Of a stretch of 64,000 nucleotides of DNA, positions 13,030 to 25,806 are shown piece after piece. Position numbers and translations under genes: made by a program. Position 1 is the first letter of the stretch; each line of letters opens with the position of its first letter. Below the pieces are notes generated by a model. The model was not told the DNA's origin. It saw only the letters and a list, made by a program, of their open reading frames with translations, and did not search any database. Origin of the DNA: Parascedosporium putredinis (lineage: Eukaryota > Ascomycota > Sordariomycetes > Microascales > Microascaceae); NCBI GenBank assembly GCA_949357655.1, contig CASHTG010000002.1:496001-560000 (forward strand). Reading direction: 5' to 3'.

Positions 13030-14086
13030 CAAGGAAAGCAGCAGGCCGCTGTGGATACATTTGGTAATTTTGTGGCTCCATGTCCGTATGCGGTGAGAGA
13101 TTATTGGTTTGCCAAGCCTGTTCTGGTCTCTCGTCCCTCGTTCCTCGTCTTGCGTCTTGGTGAGAAATCTCGATGTCGAGGACACCGGAGAAAATCGATC
13201 CACCGTGATGGGGAACCTTGGTGGCTCTCGCCTTGGAGTCTTTCGAGCTCGGATCTCCACAAAGATGACTGCTTCCAAGGCGGGTGGTGTTCCATCTGGC
13301 TGTTCTAGTCTTAGTCTGAGAGAAGCCGGTGAAAATCCTCCGGAAAGGAAGACACGCCGGGGAAGGGGGAGGGGGAGGGGAACAGGCTGGGGTCAATGTT
13401 GTGATAGGGTTTATGATGGGGCAGAAAAGGTGATGTGCTTGGTTGCAGTTAGGCCCAGTTCTTGACGGAACATGAAGTTGAGTGCATGTGGGGATTGGCA
13501 ACGGCAACGGTACAAGTTTTCTCCCCCAAGTTCCCAAAGAAAGTGGGTAGCTTCTGTGGTTGGCGCTGTCAGCAAAAACAAGCCCATCGATGGATGCGAC
13601 GAAGTGACGCAGCGGCGCCGTCAACAAGTCAAGGACCCATCGACGGAAACAGGTGCTATCAGGTAAAAGGAATCCAAAAGGAAACCCAAACCAACCCATT
13701 CGGGGACCTCTCGGAATTGGACATGTCGATATGCACGCTCCGTGGAAATGCGAAAACACAAAAAGAATGTTAACGTTGATCCGACCAAGTATCATTAGCT
13801 CGGGCTGGATGGATCCTTGGTCTCACTTTACAAATCCCCGCCACGCCATTGGAGCTTAAAGGAGTGACTGACCGGCCGGAACGAACTGGGCGTTTTTATG
13901 TCGACGCCGCCCTCTCAAGCAATTACGCCGAAGTGGCACGGCAAGTGGGAGCTGGAGCTCTTGGGTCGGAGCTTGGCCCCGCCACAGGTACTCGGCCGTA
14001 AATCCTGCACGGCCCGGGACAATGGGACAATGGGATTGATCTATTGTTTGTCAAGCACGCCGTCAACGTATTATCCACAGACAAAT

Positions 14087-14121
14087 ATGGATCCATTGAT
14101 CAATTGATTCTACGGATCCAT
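14087..14121. repeat. Short inverted repeat ATGGATCC / GGATCCAT
   Basis: Two perfect 8-nt inverted arms (14087-14094 and 14114-14121) flank an AT-rich loop that itself contains the palindromes TTGATCAA and CAATTG. It could form a small hairpin. No gene or known element is attached to it. Confidence 0.5.
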
Positions 14122-16803
14122 GAGATACATCGTACATCCATGTATAGACAGCCCCACCAAAGGCAACATTGAACCTCCTGATGCTCTTCCATCGGTGCTC
14201 AAACTCGATTCTCGATGTGCAAGGCGAGAGCAGAACGGGACAAGGCACCCCCGTGTCCCAGTGTTGTCCATGCTGCCATCCATCCATATGTATCCGTCCA
14301 TGGTTCAACAGCTCCCCGGGGCCTCGCGGCATACCTGCTCGGCACTTTGCCACGTGTGGATGACCACCAACGGGTACATGACACAATAGAGCTATTCAAC
14401 TATTATAATGGATCTATGACCAGCTACACGCCTTTCCGCCACCACAAAGAAGCCCCTCTTCCATCAAGCTGGACTGTCAGTTGCCTCTCCGATGTTCGAC
14501 AGCGGCGCCAAGTACATTGTAACGCGTCAAATTGGTGGAAATTGTGCCATGCTGCACACTGGACATAATCCTTCGCAGATCCATGACAATATATCCATCA
14601 TGGTTTAGGTATCCCGCGAAACCCAAGGACACGCACACCCCCAAACTCAGATCACAGTGTCTTTTGTCAAGCGTCGGCCATGATACTGCATTCGGCTACG
14701 ACAATGCGCATGCATCAACACTTCAAGCTGAAAGTGGGCTTTTGGGGAGGGGAGGTCCGCTTGGAACCTCTCTCGCCTTCTCCTTAGTAGTTTCTCTATC
14801 CTTGGTCGGCAAGGAAAATCCGCCCCGTCTTGCAGAACGGTCCCGCTTGCTTCCCGGGACTGACATCAGTCGCGCAAAATGTGCATATGCGTGCGCTTGG
14901 CCTCTTCCCCGAGACTTGAAAATGCCAATCCCCGTGTGCTTCCCTTCCTGTGACTACTTTAATCCAAGCACATCTCATCATGGGAGCCAATCAGGTCGTG
15001 TAACACGCAAGTTTCCCGGTTCAGAGACATCTCGAATCCCCAGCTCTGTATCAGAAACCTCCCCCTCTGAGCACACCCCGAGCAAGCGCTGTTCTCTCAG
15101 CCATTTGCTGGGGACTGGGTCCCCCGCTCGCCCCCAATCCACGCGGCGCCAGATATATTGATCGTTGATGGACCAAGTTCGCGACTATTTCCCTTCCGTG
15201 GCCGATCGTGCCAAGCCCTGCCTCCCGGGTCCGGCGCCCTCTTGGATACCACATTCATCAACGCCGCGCAGGGCTTTGTGCAAAAGTCCGTACATGTAAA
15301 CCATGTCGACCGCTCTTCTTCCATCGCAAGCCGATACACCCATGTCATTCATTCGGGTGAGTCCTCTCCCTCCCTGGCTGCTTGATCTAAAATGGGTTTC
15401 TAGTAAACCACTCTGTCGTACAACGCGTAATCTTATTTCCATACGAATATTTTACCTCCATCTTAAAATCGCTCATTCTCACTGACTTGTACTCTGTTGC
15501 ATGTTGCGCCCTGTCTTATGGGGGCTTAACTCTAAGCTGACACCAGGCCAAGTCCCAAGTCCACCGCGTGCGAAAGGAAGACGAGTAGCCAGTCCGGACA
15601 CTGATTTTTTGATGTCACATTTTTAAGTTGGTTAACAATCCCCCTCCCCCTTCCTCTGCCGATCACCTCCGGCCGTCCGAAACCGCCGCGGTGCACTTGA
15701 AGAAGCAAAGGCATGAGTATAGGGCGGAGATTTGGGATCGTCCATGGTAATTTTGCGAATATGGGCTACCAGTGACGAGTACATTGCACGACTAAGACCC
15801 TACGCGATTCAATACCACTGTATGATATCCCCGTCCATGAAAGATCAGCTTCAAGAACGCGGGTCAAGTTCTTCCCTAACGCGGTCGGACAAGGACGCGC
15901 TCCACCATGCCCACCACGTTATGTATACTCCCGCTTTGTATCTACTTTCTTTTTCTGTTTCTTCCAGTCTTCTTTTGCTTCTTCCCATCTCCATCTCATT
16001 GTCAGTCATATTTTTCGTTTTGTTTTGAGCCATCGCTGGTTGACAAGCACGGCAACCGCTGTTTTAGTGAGATTCGCAGTCTCTACCACGCATGCTAATC
16101 TTATTACCGGCAGCAGGTCAATCTTTGTCGGGGATTCTCTAGCCAAACGCCAATCCCAAGGTTTTATCCACAAGTAGAAAGGAGTTATAGATATATATAC
16201 GTCTGGTTAGTCACGATAGCTTCTCCGCCAGCCCTTCCAAAAAGATGCCATAACCCATGTGTGACTATGTGACAGGTGTCAGGTGAGGCCGTGCCTTGGC
16301 CTCGATATCCCTTGCAGAACGTATATGCAGTCGGTCCTAGCGAGCTGTCTCCCTTGCATTATAAACCACACGGGCCGCGAGAATTTCGATTTGAAAGCTG
16401 CCTCGTAGATGATACCCAACTTCATGTCGCTGCGTGTTCTCGTCAGCTGGGACGGGATATTACTACGAACGGAACCGCTGAGCTTCATCGGTGAATAACG
16501 TTCAGACCCCGAGCCAGGATCTTGGAAGCAAACAGCATCTGGATGCTACAATAGTGTATGCAGTCCCTGTTGAAATAAGAACGGAAAATATTCATGGTCA
16601 CGATAATTCCCGAGTCCCCCAGCTTAGCAGAGGACTTCCATATTCCATGAGCCGGGTATCTGGAGCTTAGGATCTCGCATCCCTTATAGATGTGCAAGCC
16701 CGCCCTTCCTGGCCAATGCCTTGTTCACACGATCTCTGGACTAGATACGTGACAAAACGCTTCAACCTTTTGCCCCCTCAAAGTCAGGTCGGACTTGCGG
16801 CCC

Positions 16804-18269
16804 ATGATGCCTGGCCTTACCTCCCACGTTTCCGTCTCCGATCACCGAGATAGCGATCAAGACTCTAGTCTTCCATCAGACGAGTGAGCGGCCGTATTGT
16901 CCCCTCCCCGAGAATAGAGAAACGAGGTTCTTGTCGATTGGAGTTTCTAACAAAAAGAATGGTTCCTCTTACGTCTAGTGAGAGCTCAACCACGTCCGTA
17001 GTGCCCGCCACGCGCCTCTTTCAAACCCTCCATGGGAGGACATATCAAAACTATAGTACCGACGCCGAGTACTGGTAGGCCTCGAGCAGGGCACACACAC
17101 ACACACACGCGCTCCCGAGGGCTTGGTAGGATGACCAACAGATCGTTCTAGGGCACCCAACGACGACAGGCAGAATGAAGCATGGGACATGGTGTGCGTG
17201 TTCCTCCTCTCTTTCCCCCGGGTCTCGCTTGCTGATCAATTCTTTCAATGTAGCCACGGGCTGCTGCTCCTATCCGGCGGCCAGCTTTTCCACGCTCCCA
17301 TCCTTTCTCCGGTAAAATGCCAACGAATCCTCGACGTCGGGACCGGCACGGGGTCATGGGCCATGTAAGTGTCCCCACCGAGATGTAAACCATGTATATC
17401 CATCTCCGGCCCCACGGCATCGTCGAGGCGGTTCGAGAACTTTGAATCCCCCTCCAAATCCTCCTTTTCTGACCTTTTGCCCCCCCACAGAGACATCGCC
17501 CAAATATACCCCACCACCCAAATCATCGGCACCGACATCTCCCCCATCCAGCCCAGCTTCGTCCCCACCAACGTCTCCTTCCAGCTCGACGACGCCCAGC
17601 TACCCTGGACCTTCCCCAGCCACCACTTCGATTTCGTCCACCTGCGCGGCCTCGTCGGCGCCATCCGCGACTGGCCCTTTCTCTACGCCCAAGTCTACCG
17701 CTGCCTCAAACCCGGCGGCTGGTTCGAGCACCGCGACTTCTCCGTCGAGCCCCAGTCCGAGACTGGCTCTCTCCCCGAGCAATCGCCCCTCCACTCCTGG
17801 CAGGACGTGTTGGCCGCCGCGTCTCGCAAGTCGGGCAAGACGTTTCGCGTCGTCGACGACGGCGCCAACGTCGCGTGGTTCAAGGCGGCCGGATTTACGA
17901 AAATCAAGGAGGAGAGGAGCATCGTCCCTATCGGCAGCTGGCATGAGGACCCGGAGCTGAAAATCATGGGCGGCATTCTCGAGGCGGCGATGGAGCAGAG
18001 CGTCGAGGGCTGCGGCGTGTATATTCTGACGAAGCTGCTCGACTGGAGCGCTGCCGAGGCTAGGGCCTTTCTCATACAGGTCAAGGCAGCGCTGCGTGAT
18101 TCGTCTTCGGCCCGGCTCTATCTTGAGATGTAAGTGAGCTAAATTCCCTTGATTACAAGTACTAGAAACAAGGAAAACTGATTCAAATACTCATTTCATT
18201 AGGTCTACTGTCTATGGCCAGAAACCGAGGTGGGTGCCAAATTCGGTACGGTTGGAAGCGACAGGTTGA
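16804..18269 (+). CDS. LaeA-like SAM-dependent methyltransferase
   Basis: This is a class I S-adenosylmethionine methyltransferase of the fungal LaeA-like/TAM family. The target is unknown. I resolve six exons that join in frame to 344 residues: 16804-16883, 16979-17074, 17152-17193, 17254-17364, 17491-18129 and 18203-18269. The N-terminus has MMPGLTSHVSVSDHRDSD, then a family segment HGRTYQNYSTDAEYW joined to APNDDRQNEAWDM. Motif I (SAM binding) is ILDVGTGTGSWA, followed by IIGTDISPIQP, the acidic motif LDDAQLPW, and CLKPGGWFEHRDF. The start is the first ATG after an in-frame stop at 16750. Intron 2 contains an AC repeat and intron 3 uses a GTGCGT donor. No frame break is needed. It converges on DBP9 with only 138 nt between stops. 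A role like LaeA in secondary metabolism is not implied, since the family is large and diverse. Confidence 0.88.
17092..17108. repeat. AC microsatellite inside an intron
   Basis: About eight AC units lie within the 77-nt second intron (17075-17151) of the methyltransferase gene. Confidence 0.9.
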
Positions 18270-18407
18270 ACAAGACATCGGCCGGGAACACGTTTGCTTC
18301 ATGTGTTGTATGTATGTGTGGAGGTAAAAAACCGGGGTATTAACCGAGATAAATATATACTATAAGTCCCCCATGATGCTATATTCTCCTAGTGCTTTGC
18401 TCTATAA

Positions 18408-20292
18408 TCATTTCTTCGCCTTTGACCTCGCCTTGAAGGACCGCAGCGGGTCTGACCGCTTCTTCCCCACCTTGAACTTCTTGGTCCTCTTCTTCTTGTC
18501 GTATTTCGTAAACGGAACGAACCCAATCTCTTGCGCCGTTAGGCCCTTGGCACCCTCCGCGGGTAGTAGATAGTCGGGCACGTGCTTGAGGTGAGCCTGT
18601 GTTCGCGCAGCCCTGAGTTCTCCATCGTGCCTCAGGTGGTGGAGTTCGTTGGGGTTCTCTTCAAAGTGGCGCTTCAGCTTCTCGCTCTTCAGGAGCTCCT
18701 CTCGCAGTTCCCTCGTACGCGCCTCGCGGATAGACACCCTCGTGACCGACCGTAGCGCATCATTCATGCGGTAACGGAAGGCCTCCACCTGCTCCATGTC
18801 AAAGTTGTACGGCTTGACTTCCTTGTCCAGTTTCGCCTGCTGCTTCTCTATCCTCGCCAGCACCTTTTCGTCCTTTTCTGTCGACTCAATCGAGGTGGGT
18901 ACGTGTTTCCGGTATTGCTCGCGGGGATCACGAAAGAGAGCGCCATGCCACGCTGGCCGGCTCTGCCCGTCCGTCCTATCCTGTGTGTGTATGATTTGGC
19001 CGAGGTGGGAAGGTCGAAATTGATGACGCAGGCGACGTTCTTGAAGTCGATGCCTCGGGAGACACCAAACTCCTTGTCCTTGCGGGACGTCTTCCTCTTT
19101 TCTTTTTCGGGGCTTCCTCCGTTTTCGATTCGGCCTTGGCGCCTTCCGCGGCGGTCGCAGCTTCGGCGCCGTCCTTGGGAGATTCCTCGTCACCAATCAC
19201 CTCATTCTCGTCACACGCAATGATGATATCGTAGACATTCTTGTTGAATTCCTCCACAACGTGTATCCTCGAGTTGACGGGGAGTTCTGAATTGAGAATG
19301 CAGCTGCGGATACCAAACTGTTCAAAGTAAAGCTTGAGACGGTAGCAGCGGTCCACGTCGGATACGAATATTATGCTCTTGCCCTTGATGAGCTTGAGTT
19401 TGAAGATGACATAGATGAGCAGGAACTTTTCATCTTCGGCGCACTTGACGACATACTGCTCGATCCCCTCGCCTTCCGCATCCTTCTCCTCCAGGTTCAG
19501 GACGACGGGGCTGTGAGCGAACATGTCCTTGAGCGTGGTGACCTCGGTCGTGAGCGTCGCGCTCATCAGGATGGTCTGGATTCCCTTGGGTAGTTTCTTG
19601 GATACGTTTCGCAAGTCATCTTCGTAGCCGTACGACAGGACGAGATCGGCCTCGTCCAGGACAAGGTGTGTGAGTTTGTCAAGAGAGAGGGCGGACGAGC
19701 TGATGTTGGACCACGTCCTCGCAGGTGTTGAGACGACGATATCGGGCGAGTTCAAGAGGAGCGATCGCTGGGCGGCTTCGGAAATCTTGTCCGTCAACTT
19801 AACGGCTTGTATGTCCTTGGCGCAAAAGGCGGCGAGGGATTCGATGACTTTGTGCACCTGGTCTGCGAGCTCTCGGGTCGGTACAAGAATCAAGGCCGAG
19901 GTAAAAGCGGCAGAGTTCGTCTATGAGATGCGGTCAGCCAACAATAAAATTTGGTACAAGTCAAACCCCTCGGAAAGATCAGTGGGGCAAGTCATCGCTG
20001 TACGAACCTGTTTCCTTTTAAGAATGGCTTGCAGAACTGGAAGAAGATACGCCGCCGTCTTTCCGGATCCCGTCTTTGCCTTGGCCAAAACATCCTTGCC
20101 CTCTAGACCTAAAGGTATCGCCTTGGCTTGCACCAAAGTAGGTTCTCTGTACTGTTCTTGGGCAATCGCCTGCACAAGTCGAGGGTCGAGGCCAAAGTCG
20201 GTAAACGACGGTTTCTTCGCCCCGTTCTCCGTGCCGGCGGGCTGCGACTCCTTGGGAGCCGGCTCGTTGTTTTCGTCCAACTTCCGCTTCAT
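18408..20292 (-). CDS. DBP9: DEAD-box ATP-dependent RNA helicase DBP9
   Basis: This is a nucleolar RNA helicase of 60S ribosomal subunit assembly. Exon 1 (20008-20292) starts MKRKLDENNEPAPKES and carries the Q-motif region and motif I AKTGSGKT. An 87-nt intron (19921-20007, donor GTTCGT) follows. Exon 2 has motif Ia PTRELADQ, motif II VLDEADLVLSYGYEDD, motif III SATLTTE, and motif VI HRIGRTGRAGQ. A Lys/Glu-rich insertion lies before GVSRGIDFKNVACVINFD, as is usual in DBP9, and the tail ends SKAKK. The length (about 599 residues) matches the family. The frame breaks twice, near 19090 and at a C4 run (18923-18926, as read in the gene). One added base at each restores the helicase core and VIPREQYRK. 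The gene is divergent from BUD4 across 948 nt. Confidence 0.95.
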
Positions 20293-21240
20293 CGTGTCTT
20301 TGTTGGCAGGGGTTAGTGGTTGGAGAGGGAAAATGCTTCAAAGGCCCAATGTGGTGACTTTGGCCAAATTTGCTGCGCAAGAGAGTGAAGAAGCCGACTT
20401 TGACCAGCCTTTCTTTCCCTTGGCTTTTTTTCAGAAAATTTCTGGCTTATCGGAGTGGAGGGGTCCTTATCGTCTCTCAAGCCAGGTTAATCCAATATAT
20501 CGTGTAAAGGGGTTTATTTTCGTTTGCGTGCATATTGTGAGGGAATAGCGCTATCGCATATATCGGTTAATGGTTTGAAACTCGAGGTTACGTTAAAAAT
20601 AAATTGATGGTCCATGCTCCACTGTGGCTTCCTCCACTCAGAGGCAGGTACGCCATGGCTCGCAGAGTCGCGGTTTCCACAGCAACACACACTCAAACGA
20701 GGGAATCTTGGAATCTTGTGACTAGTCCTTGTTTGTTTACCTGCACTCCGCCGAACCTACCCACACTGCCATCCAGCCCGCTATATGCCAGAGTCTTTGA
20801 ACCATTATTAAACGATGAACCAAACACCCAAGACACATTCTTGACGAACACCCATCCAACGTCTTGTTATCTTTTTTTCCTTTCCCTCCCCAACACCCGT
20901 CTTCCTCTTTTTGGCATCCCGCCAGCCAACTCTCACCGGAAGAAGTGCAATATCGTCCGTCGATATAGCTTTCCCTCTCGTGTGCCATCAAAAGGAGGCC
21001 TATTCCTCTCACGATCTTCGCTTTGCGCTCTTGCGAATTGCGAAGTGCCTTACCTTTTCCGACATCAAGTAACCCGCTCTGGTTAGCACCACTTTCGTTG
21101 GCCTTTGCCGGCCTTGCGTGGCTTCTTTCTCATCGCACACCCTCATCCATCCGGACCCAATCCCCAGCCCCATGCACCCGATAAGAGCATTCGCCTTGCT
21201 TTAGTCTTTTGAGATTCGAACCAACTACTCCGCATCGCGC
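20293..21240. promoter_or_regulatory. Divergent intergenic region between DBP9 and BUD4
   Basis: This 948-nt interval separates two divergently transcribed genes and must hold both promoters. The BUD4 side is C/T-rich (20870-20950 and 21100-21200), typical of fungal 5' leaders. I could not assign specific factor sites. Confidence 0.6.
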
Positions 21241-24200
21241 ATGCCTGGGAGCATGTCATACAACGATTCAGTAAGCATTCATCGAAGCCGCCGTGACGAA
21301 CTCCCGCGCCGAAAGGTGAGCGACAACGCTAACGAGGCATAATCAGGTACAGCCATTGCGCGTCTCCAGAGATTCCACAATGTCGTCACCCACCAAGATG
21401 GGTGGCGTCCCTCGTGCCCTCACAGAGATCTCCCCCAGCGAGAAGAGGAGAAACTCTCCTAGCTGGAACCAGACATCAAAGGTCAGTCAACCCACATCAG
21501 CCAGCAGCAACAACAGCATATCCCACTCCGGATAGACAGCCTCCCGATACTAACTACTGTTACAGAAGATGAACTTCCAGCAAGATTCCTCGCCCTTCCA
21601 GTCTTCACCCGTCGAGTCCATGGCCTCCCCCAGGATGTTCTGGCAATCTCGTAACTCGAGCACAGAGAACAGCCTGTACGGGGTAGGACCGGGTCACCTT
21701 CACCCCTCCGCCGCTCATCGCTTGAACGCCTCCAGAAAGCCTCCAGGGTCAAGAACAGCAACATCCTCGCTCTCGAACAAAAGCAGGAATACGACCCCAC
21801 GCGCATCCCCATCTTGAGCGACCCCTTGCTAAAGTCCAGGGCAACGCTTTTAGTGGAAGGGGGACCGCTGGTATGAGGGCCGAAGCCCCCGCTCCCCTCG
21901 AAAAGAAGGGTCATCAGAGAAGCCAGAGCAAGACCGATATTCCCTTTATAGCCCTACCAAGAGTTCCACTTTTGACTCGTCTCAGTCGAGCGAGCCTCCT
22001 CAGACTCCCAAGAGGGAGAACGCCTCGCCCATCAAGTCTTCCCTCTCAACCTCGCGGTTCAAGAGCAGCTTTGATGAGGCGACGGGCTCTTGGGTCCCCG
22101 ACTTGGAGCCCATTGGCTCTCGCTCTCTACACAGACACACCAAGAGCGTAACATTTGATAACGGCCCGCCGCAGGTGAATGAGTACGAGATGGCGACCCC
22201 GGATCTTTCCTCTATCGGCTCAAACTCTCGCGAGGGAAGCTATGACTCTGAAGAGGATGATGAGTACAACCCGCTCTATCACCCTCACTACGATGGTGAC
22301 GATGTTGAGGACAGCTTTGATGCCTCCCTCGAGGACACCGATAAGACACCCGTTGTTGGTCCCGATGACTGGAATCAGGACAGCCCCTCTCGAGGTGGAG
22401 ATGACCCCTTCTACGACTCAAGTCCCGCTCCCGATATGCTTAGCCGACCTGCTCCTGGGAACACAAACCGCCAGCGGACTGACTCCAGCAACTCTGAGCA
22501 CCGACCCCTTCCTCCTCTTCCAGGCATGAGTTCGTCCCAGAGCTCTTTTACCCGGGAATCTTCTGGGTTTGCTGCCTCCATCGAGAGGGTTCTCAGCCCT
22601 ACTAGTCGGGGACTGCCATCGCCCCCACGGCGGCCGACTCCAAGGCTGAGACACAAAACATCGGCAACGGCAAGATGACGCTCGAGGAACGCTTGAAGCT
22701 CATGATGTTGTCAGACGACAGCAATGCCACCAAGTCCCCAACCAAGACTGCCGCTGAACTTCAGCGAGAACGGCGCATGCGTCGAGCTGCCCCCAGGGAT
22801 AGGTTCGGAAGCCCTGCCTCAGAGGCTGATACTGCTAGCCAAGCCGCTCTCGAGGCCGAGGAAGAGGATGATGTTATTGGCGATCTCTCTGGCCTTGAAG
22901 AGTATCAATTGCCTCCCCGCATTTCTCGCGAGTCTATCTTGCGCAGGGTGAATGGCAATCGGGCTTTTGAGAGGGAATCCGACTATCACTTCTCTTCTCC
23001 AGCTCCATCAAGTCCCGAGCGCGTCCTTCCTCTCGACCCTGATGTGCCTATTCCTTCCACCGAAGAAGATTCCATCCTCGAGGATGATGACAATGAGGGT
23101 AGTGTCATTGTGCGGCGCGACCTAGCTGAACGCGAGGACTCGTATCCGTACCGCGAGATGTCGGAGATGTCGATTGCTCGCCAAGTGGAGGAGGAGCTCG
23201 TCATTCACGAGGACAAGGATGACGACTCGGGCAGCCACTACTCGGAGAGCGCCGGCTCCTTCGATGCCAAAGAGCAGCAGGTTGAGTACCGTCCAGAAGA
23301 TGACGACCCAACTCCCCATGCCAGTCCCATCGAAGAGAGGATCCCCACTTTCGAGCCCACTACAGAGAGCGTTCCCAGCCCCAGCCTCAACGGTCCCGTG
23401 CTCCCACGGCCGGACCAGTTCGAGGCTCCCTCTATGGCCGAAGCCCACGCTTACCTGCAGAGGTCGTTCACTCCTGATGAGCGCCCCTTTCTAAGCCGGT
23501 TTACGACGGTTCTGGATGGGGTGAGCCTGAGGAGTATGAAGACGACGAATCGGCGACTGGCTCGGTGATTCACCATCCCGTCGACTATGAGGACGAGGAG
23601 GGATATCCTGAGGAAGTAGAAGAGGAGGAGGAAGAGGAGGAGGAGGAGGCCCCTCCTACTCCCGAGATTCCTGAGCAACTAGCCACCATCAAGTCATCTT
23701 CCGGCTCCAAGCTCAGGACCCGACCGTCCGCGACCCCATCCGACCTTATGGCCATGCGTGAGGCCAGGCGACAGGTCAGCCGCGAGATTGCTCCATTGGT
23801 TCCTCCCATTCCTGATCGCCATCTCAACCGCCGCTCTCAGGAGATTGACCCCGGTCTATCCAGCAGCACCGACTACATGGAGAGGCACCCCAGCTTTAAG
23901 AAGCGCAGCCTCACGCTAGACCTTGACTTGGGCCTGAGTCTTGATCAAGATTTCGACAGAGTTATCGAGGCACAAAGGTGGCTTTTAACCGACTCCTTCA
24001 CAATACGTCAGAGACGACCGGCAGTGCCGGACGAGCCAGACCAGTGTCTGGCGCGACGACTAGAGAACTCGTTTCCGAGATGCATAATGCTAACCCCCAT
24101 GGTGAAAAACAGCGTGGCTACCTGATGCGCCAGAACACGAAGCTCGTCGCGGCGAGCGACAAGGAGTCGGACGACAGCTGGAGGACTCGATCGGCGGGTA

Positions 24201-25806
24201 ACTCCCCATCAAGACTGAGCGGCCCCAGTCGTGGACTGTCGAGCCCTGGAACGGTAAGGTTCGGCCAAGGAGCGTCAAGAAGCGACATGGCGCCTCCGCC
24301 AGTGGCCCTGTTCCCCCTCTTCCAGGCCATGAGAGTAATGCCCTGGGCCTGAACACCGTCACCGAAGATGACTACAATGTGGACTTTGCCACTACGGATA
24401 GCGGTGAGAGGGGTCGATTGTTTATCAAGGTCATGGGCGTCAAGGATCTCGATCTCCCCATTTCCAAAAGTAAGTTGTTCCACTTCCGGGTTCCCGCAAA
24501 CGTGCGATGCGGCATGCTGACCCTAGGATAGCTGAGAGGACCTGGTTCAGCCTTACGCTGGATAACGGCGTGCACTGCGTGACCACTGCCTGGCTGGAGC
24601 TTGCGCGCAATGCTCCCATCGGCCAGGAGTTTGAGCTTGTCGTCCCCAACGACCTCGAGTTCCAGCTCACGCTCAATGTCAAGCTAGAGAAGCCCGCGCC
24701 GGTTCCCATTGCTTCTTCTCCCACCAAGGCTACCAAAGCCCCCAAGACGAAGACTTCGACCTTTGGACGTATGTTTACCTCGCCCAAGAAGCGCAGAGAG
24801 ATGGAGATGAGGCAGCGCGAGGAGGAGCAGCGACTCGCCATGCAGCGGGATGCTCAGACTCGCCAGGTCAACGCCGCGCCCACGGTATACGATCTCCTCT
24901 CGCCCCTTGTGGCCGAGGATGGCAGCTTTGCTCGCTCGTACGTGTGCCTCAAGGAACATGAGTCGAGGTGCTTTGGCCGCCCTTACCTCGCCGAGGTTGC
25001 CTGCTTCAACGAATGGGCTACCGAAGAGGCCGGCTTCGCTTCCAGCGTCAAGAGCAAGCGAGGCACCACTGCCGTCGTGAGGCGCGCCCCTTACAAGATC
25101 GGCAAGCTAGAGCTCCAGCTTCTCTTTGTGCCGCGTCCCAAGGGCGTGAGCGACGAGGACATGCCCAAGAGCATGAACTCTTGCATCCGCGAGTTGAAGG
25201 CGGCCGAAGAGCGCCTCTCTCGAAACTGGGAAGGCCATCTCAGCCAGCAGGGTGGTGATTGTCCCGTAAGTCGAATATCTATTTCTTGGTTCTTTTTCTT
25301 TTTTGCTATTGTCGGTCATGTGCTAACAACTGGGTTTCCCATCATAGTATTGGCGTCGCCGTTACTTCAAGCTCGTCGGTGCCAAGCTGACGGCGTACCA
25401 CGAGGCGACCAGGCAACCTCGTGCTACCATCAATCTAGGCAATGCCCGACGTCTCATTGACGACAGGCGCACGCTGACAGAGAAGGAGACGATGGGCAAG
25501 GGAGGCAGACGTCGGCGATCTGCCTTTGCCGAAGAGGAAGAGGGCTACATGTTTGTGGAGGAAGGGTTCCGCATCCGCTTCAACAACGGAGAGGTGATTG
25601 ACTTCTATGCGGACACTGCGGAAGACAAGGAGGGATGGATGAGGGTGCTCGGCGAGCTCGTTGGCCGCGGCGACTCATCCAACGTCGATGAGGAGGGGCC
25701 GCGACGAAACAAGTGGTGCGAGCTGATCCTTAAGCGCGAAGAATCCCTTCGAAAGCGCGCCGAGGGTCGCCGGGTGCACTCGAGGACGAAGAGCATGTAC
25801 CTGTAA
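21241..25806 (+). CDS. BUD4: BUD4-like anillin/PH-domain septation landmark protein
   Basis: This scaffold marks division sites; in filamentous fungi BUD4 directs septum formation at the cortex. Exon 1 is MPGSMSYNDS. Introns lie at 21271-21346, 21482-21565, 24470-24531 and 25266-25347. The long N-terminal half is disordered, rich in Ser/Pro and acidic residues, with a Glu run near 23620-23650. The C-terminal third has the anillin-homology part (TERTWFSLTLDNGVHC, later GRMFTSPKKRREME) and a PH domain beginning YWRRRYFKLVGAKLTAYHEA after the last intron. The end is HSRTKSMYL. At least six frame breaks occur, including near 21690 and 21820 and at C5 (22622-22626), G4 (23518-23521), A3 (23974-23976) and C4 (24223-24226). 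Each of these last four is repaired by one added base in the run. The family call rests on the C-terminal half. Confidence 0.88.

Larger units (their letters stand above)
11935..16803. other. 4.9-kb region without a recognisable gene
   Basis: This is the promoter side of both catalase and the methyltransferase, so part is regulatory. It contains an AG microsatellite (12987-13026), an A/G-rich tract near 12760-12790, and a small inverted repeat (14087-14121). Open frames of up to about 280 codons exist but look like chance frames: mixed composition, no domain, overlaps in several frames. I see no RNA gene. Confidence 0.5.

Noticed and set aside
12944..13795. Minus-strand open frame of 283 codons
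   Set aside because: It runs through the AG microsatellite, which provides a Ser/Leu stretch, and overlaps other open frames. No conserved motif.
21150..21240. Possible tRNA B box (GGTTCGAATC on the minus strand)
   Set aside because: The flanking bases do not form the five-pair T stem and no matching A box or acceptor stem is present.
23565..24125. Separate small genes in the BUD4 span
   Set aside because: The consecutive frames join into one protein when single-base contractions are allowed, and none has its own start context or promoter.
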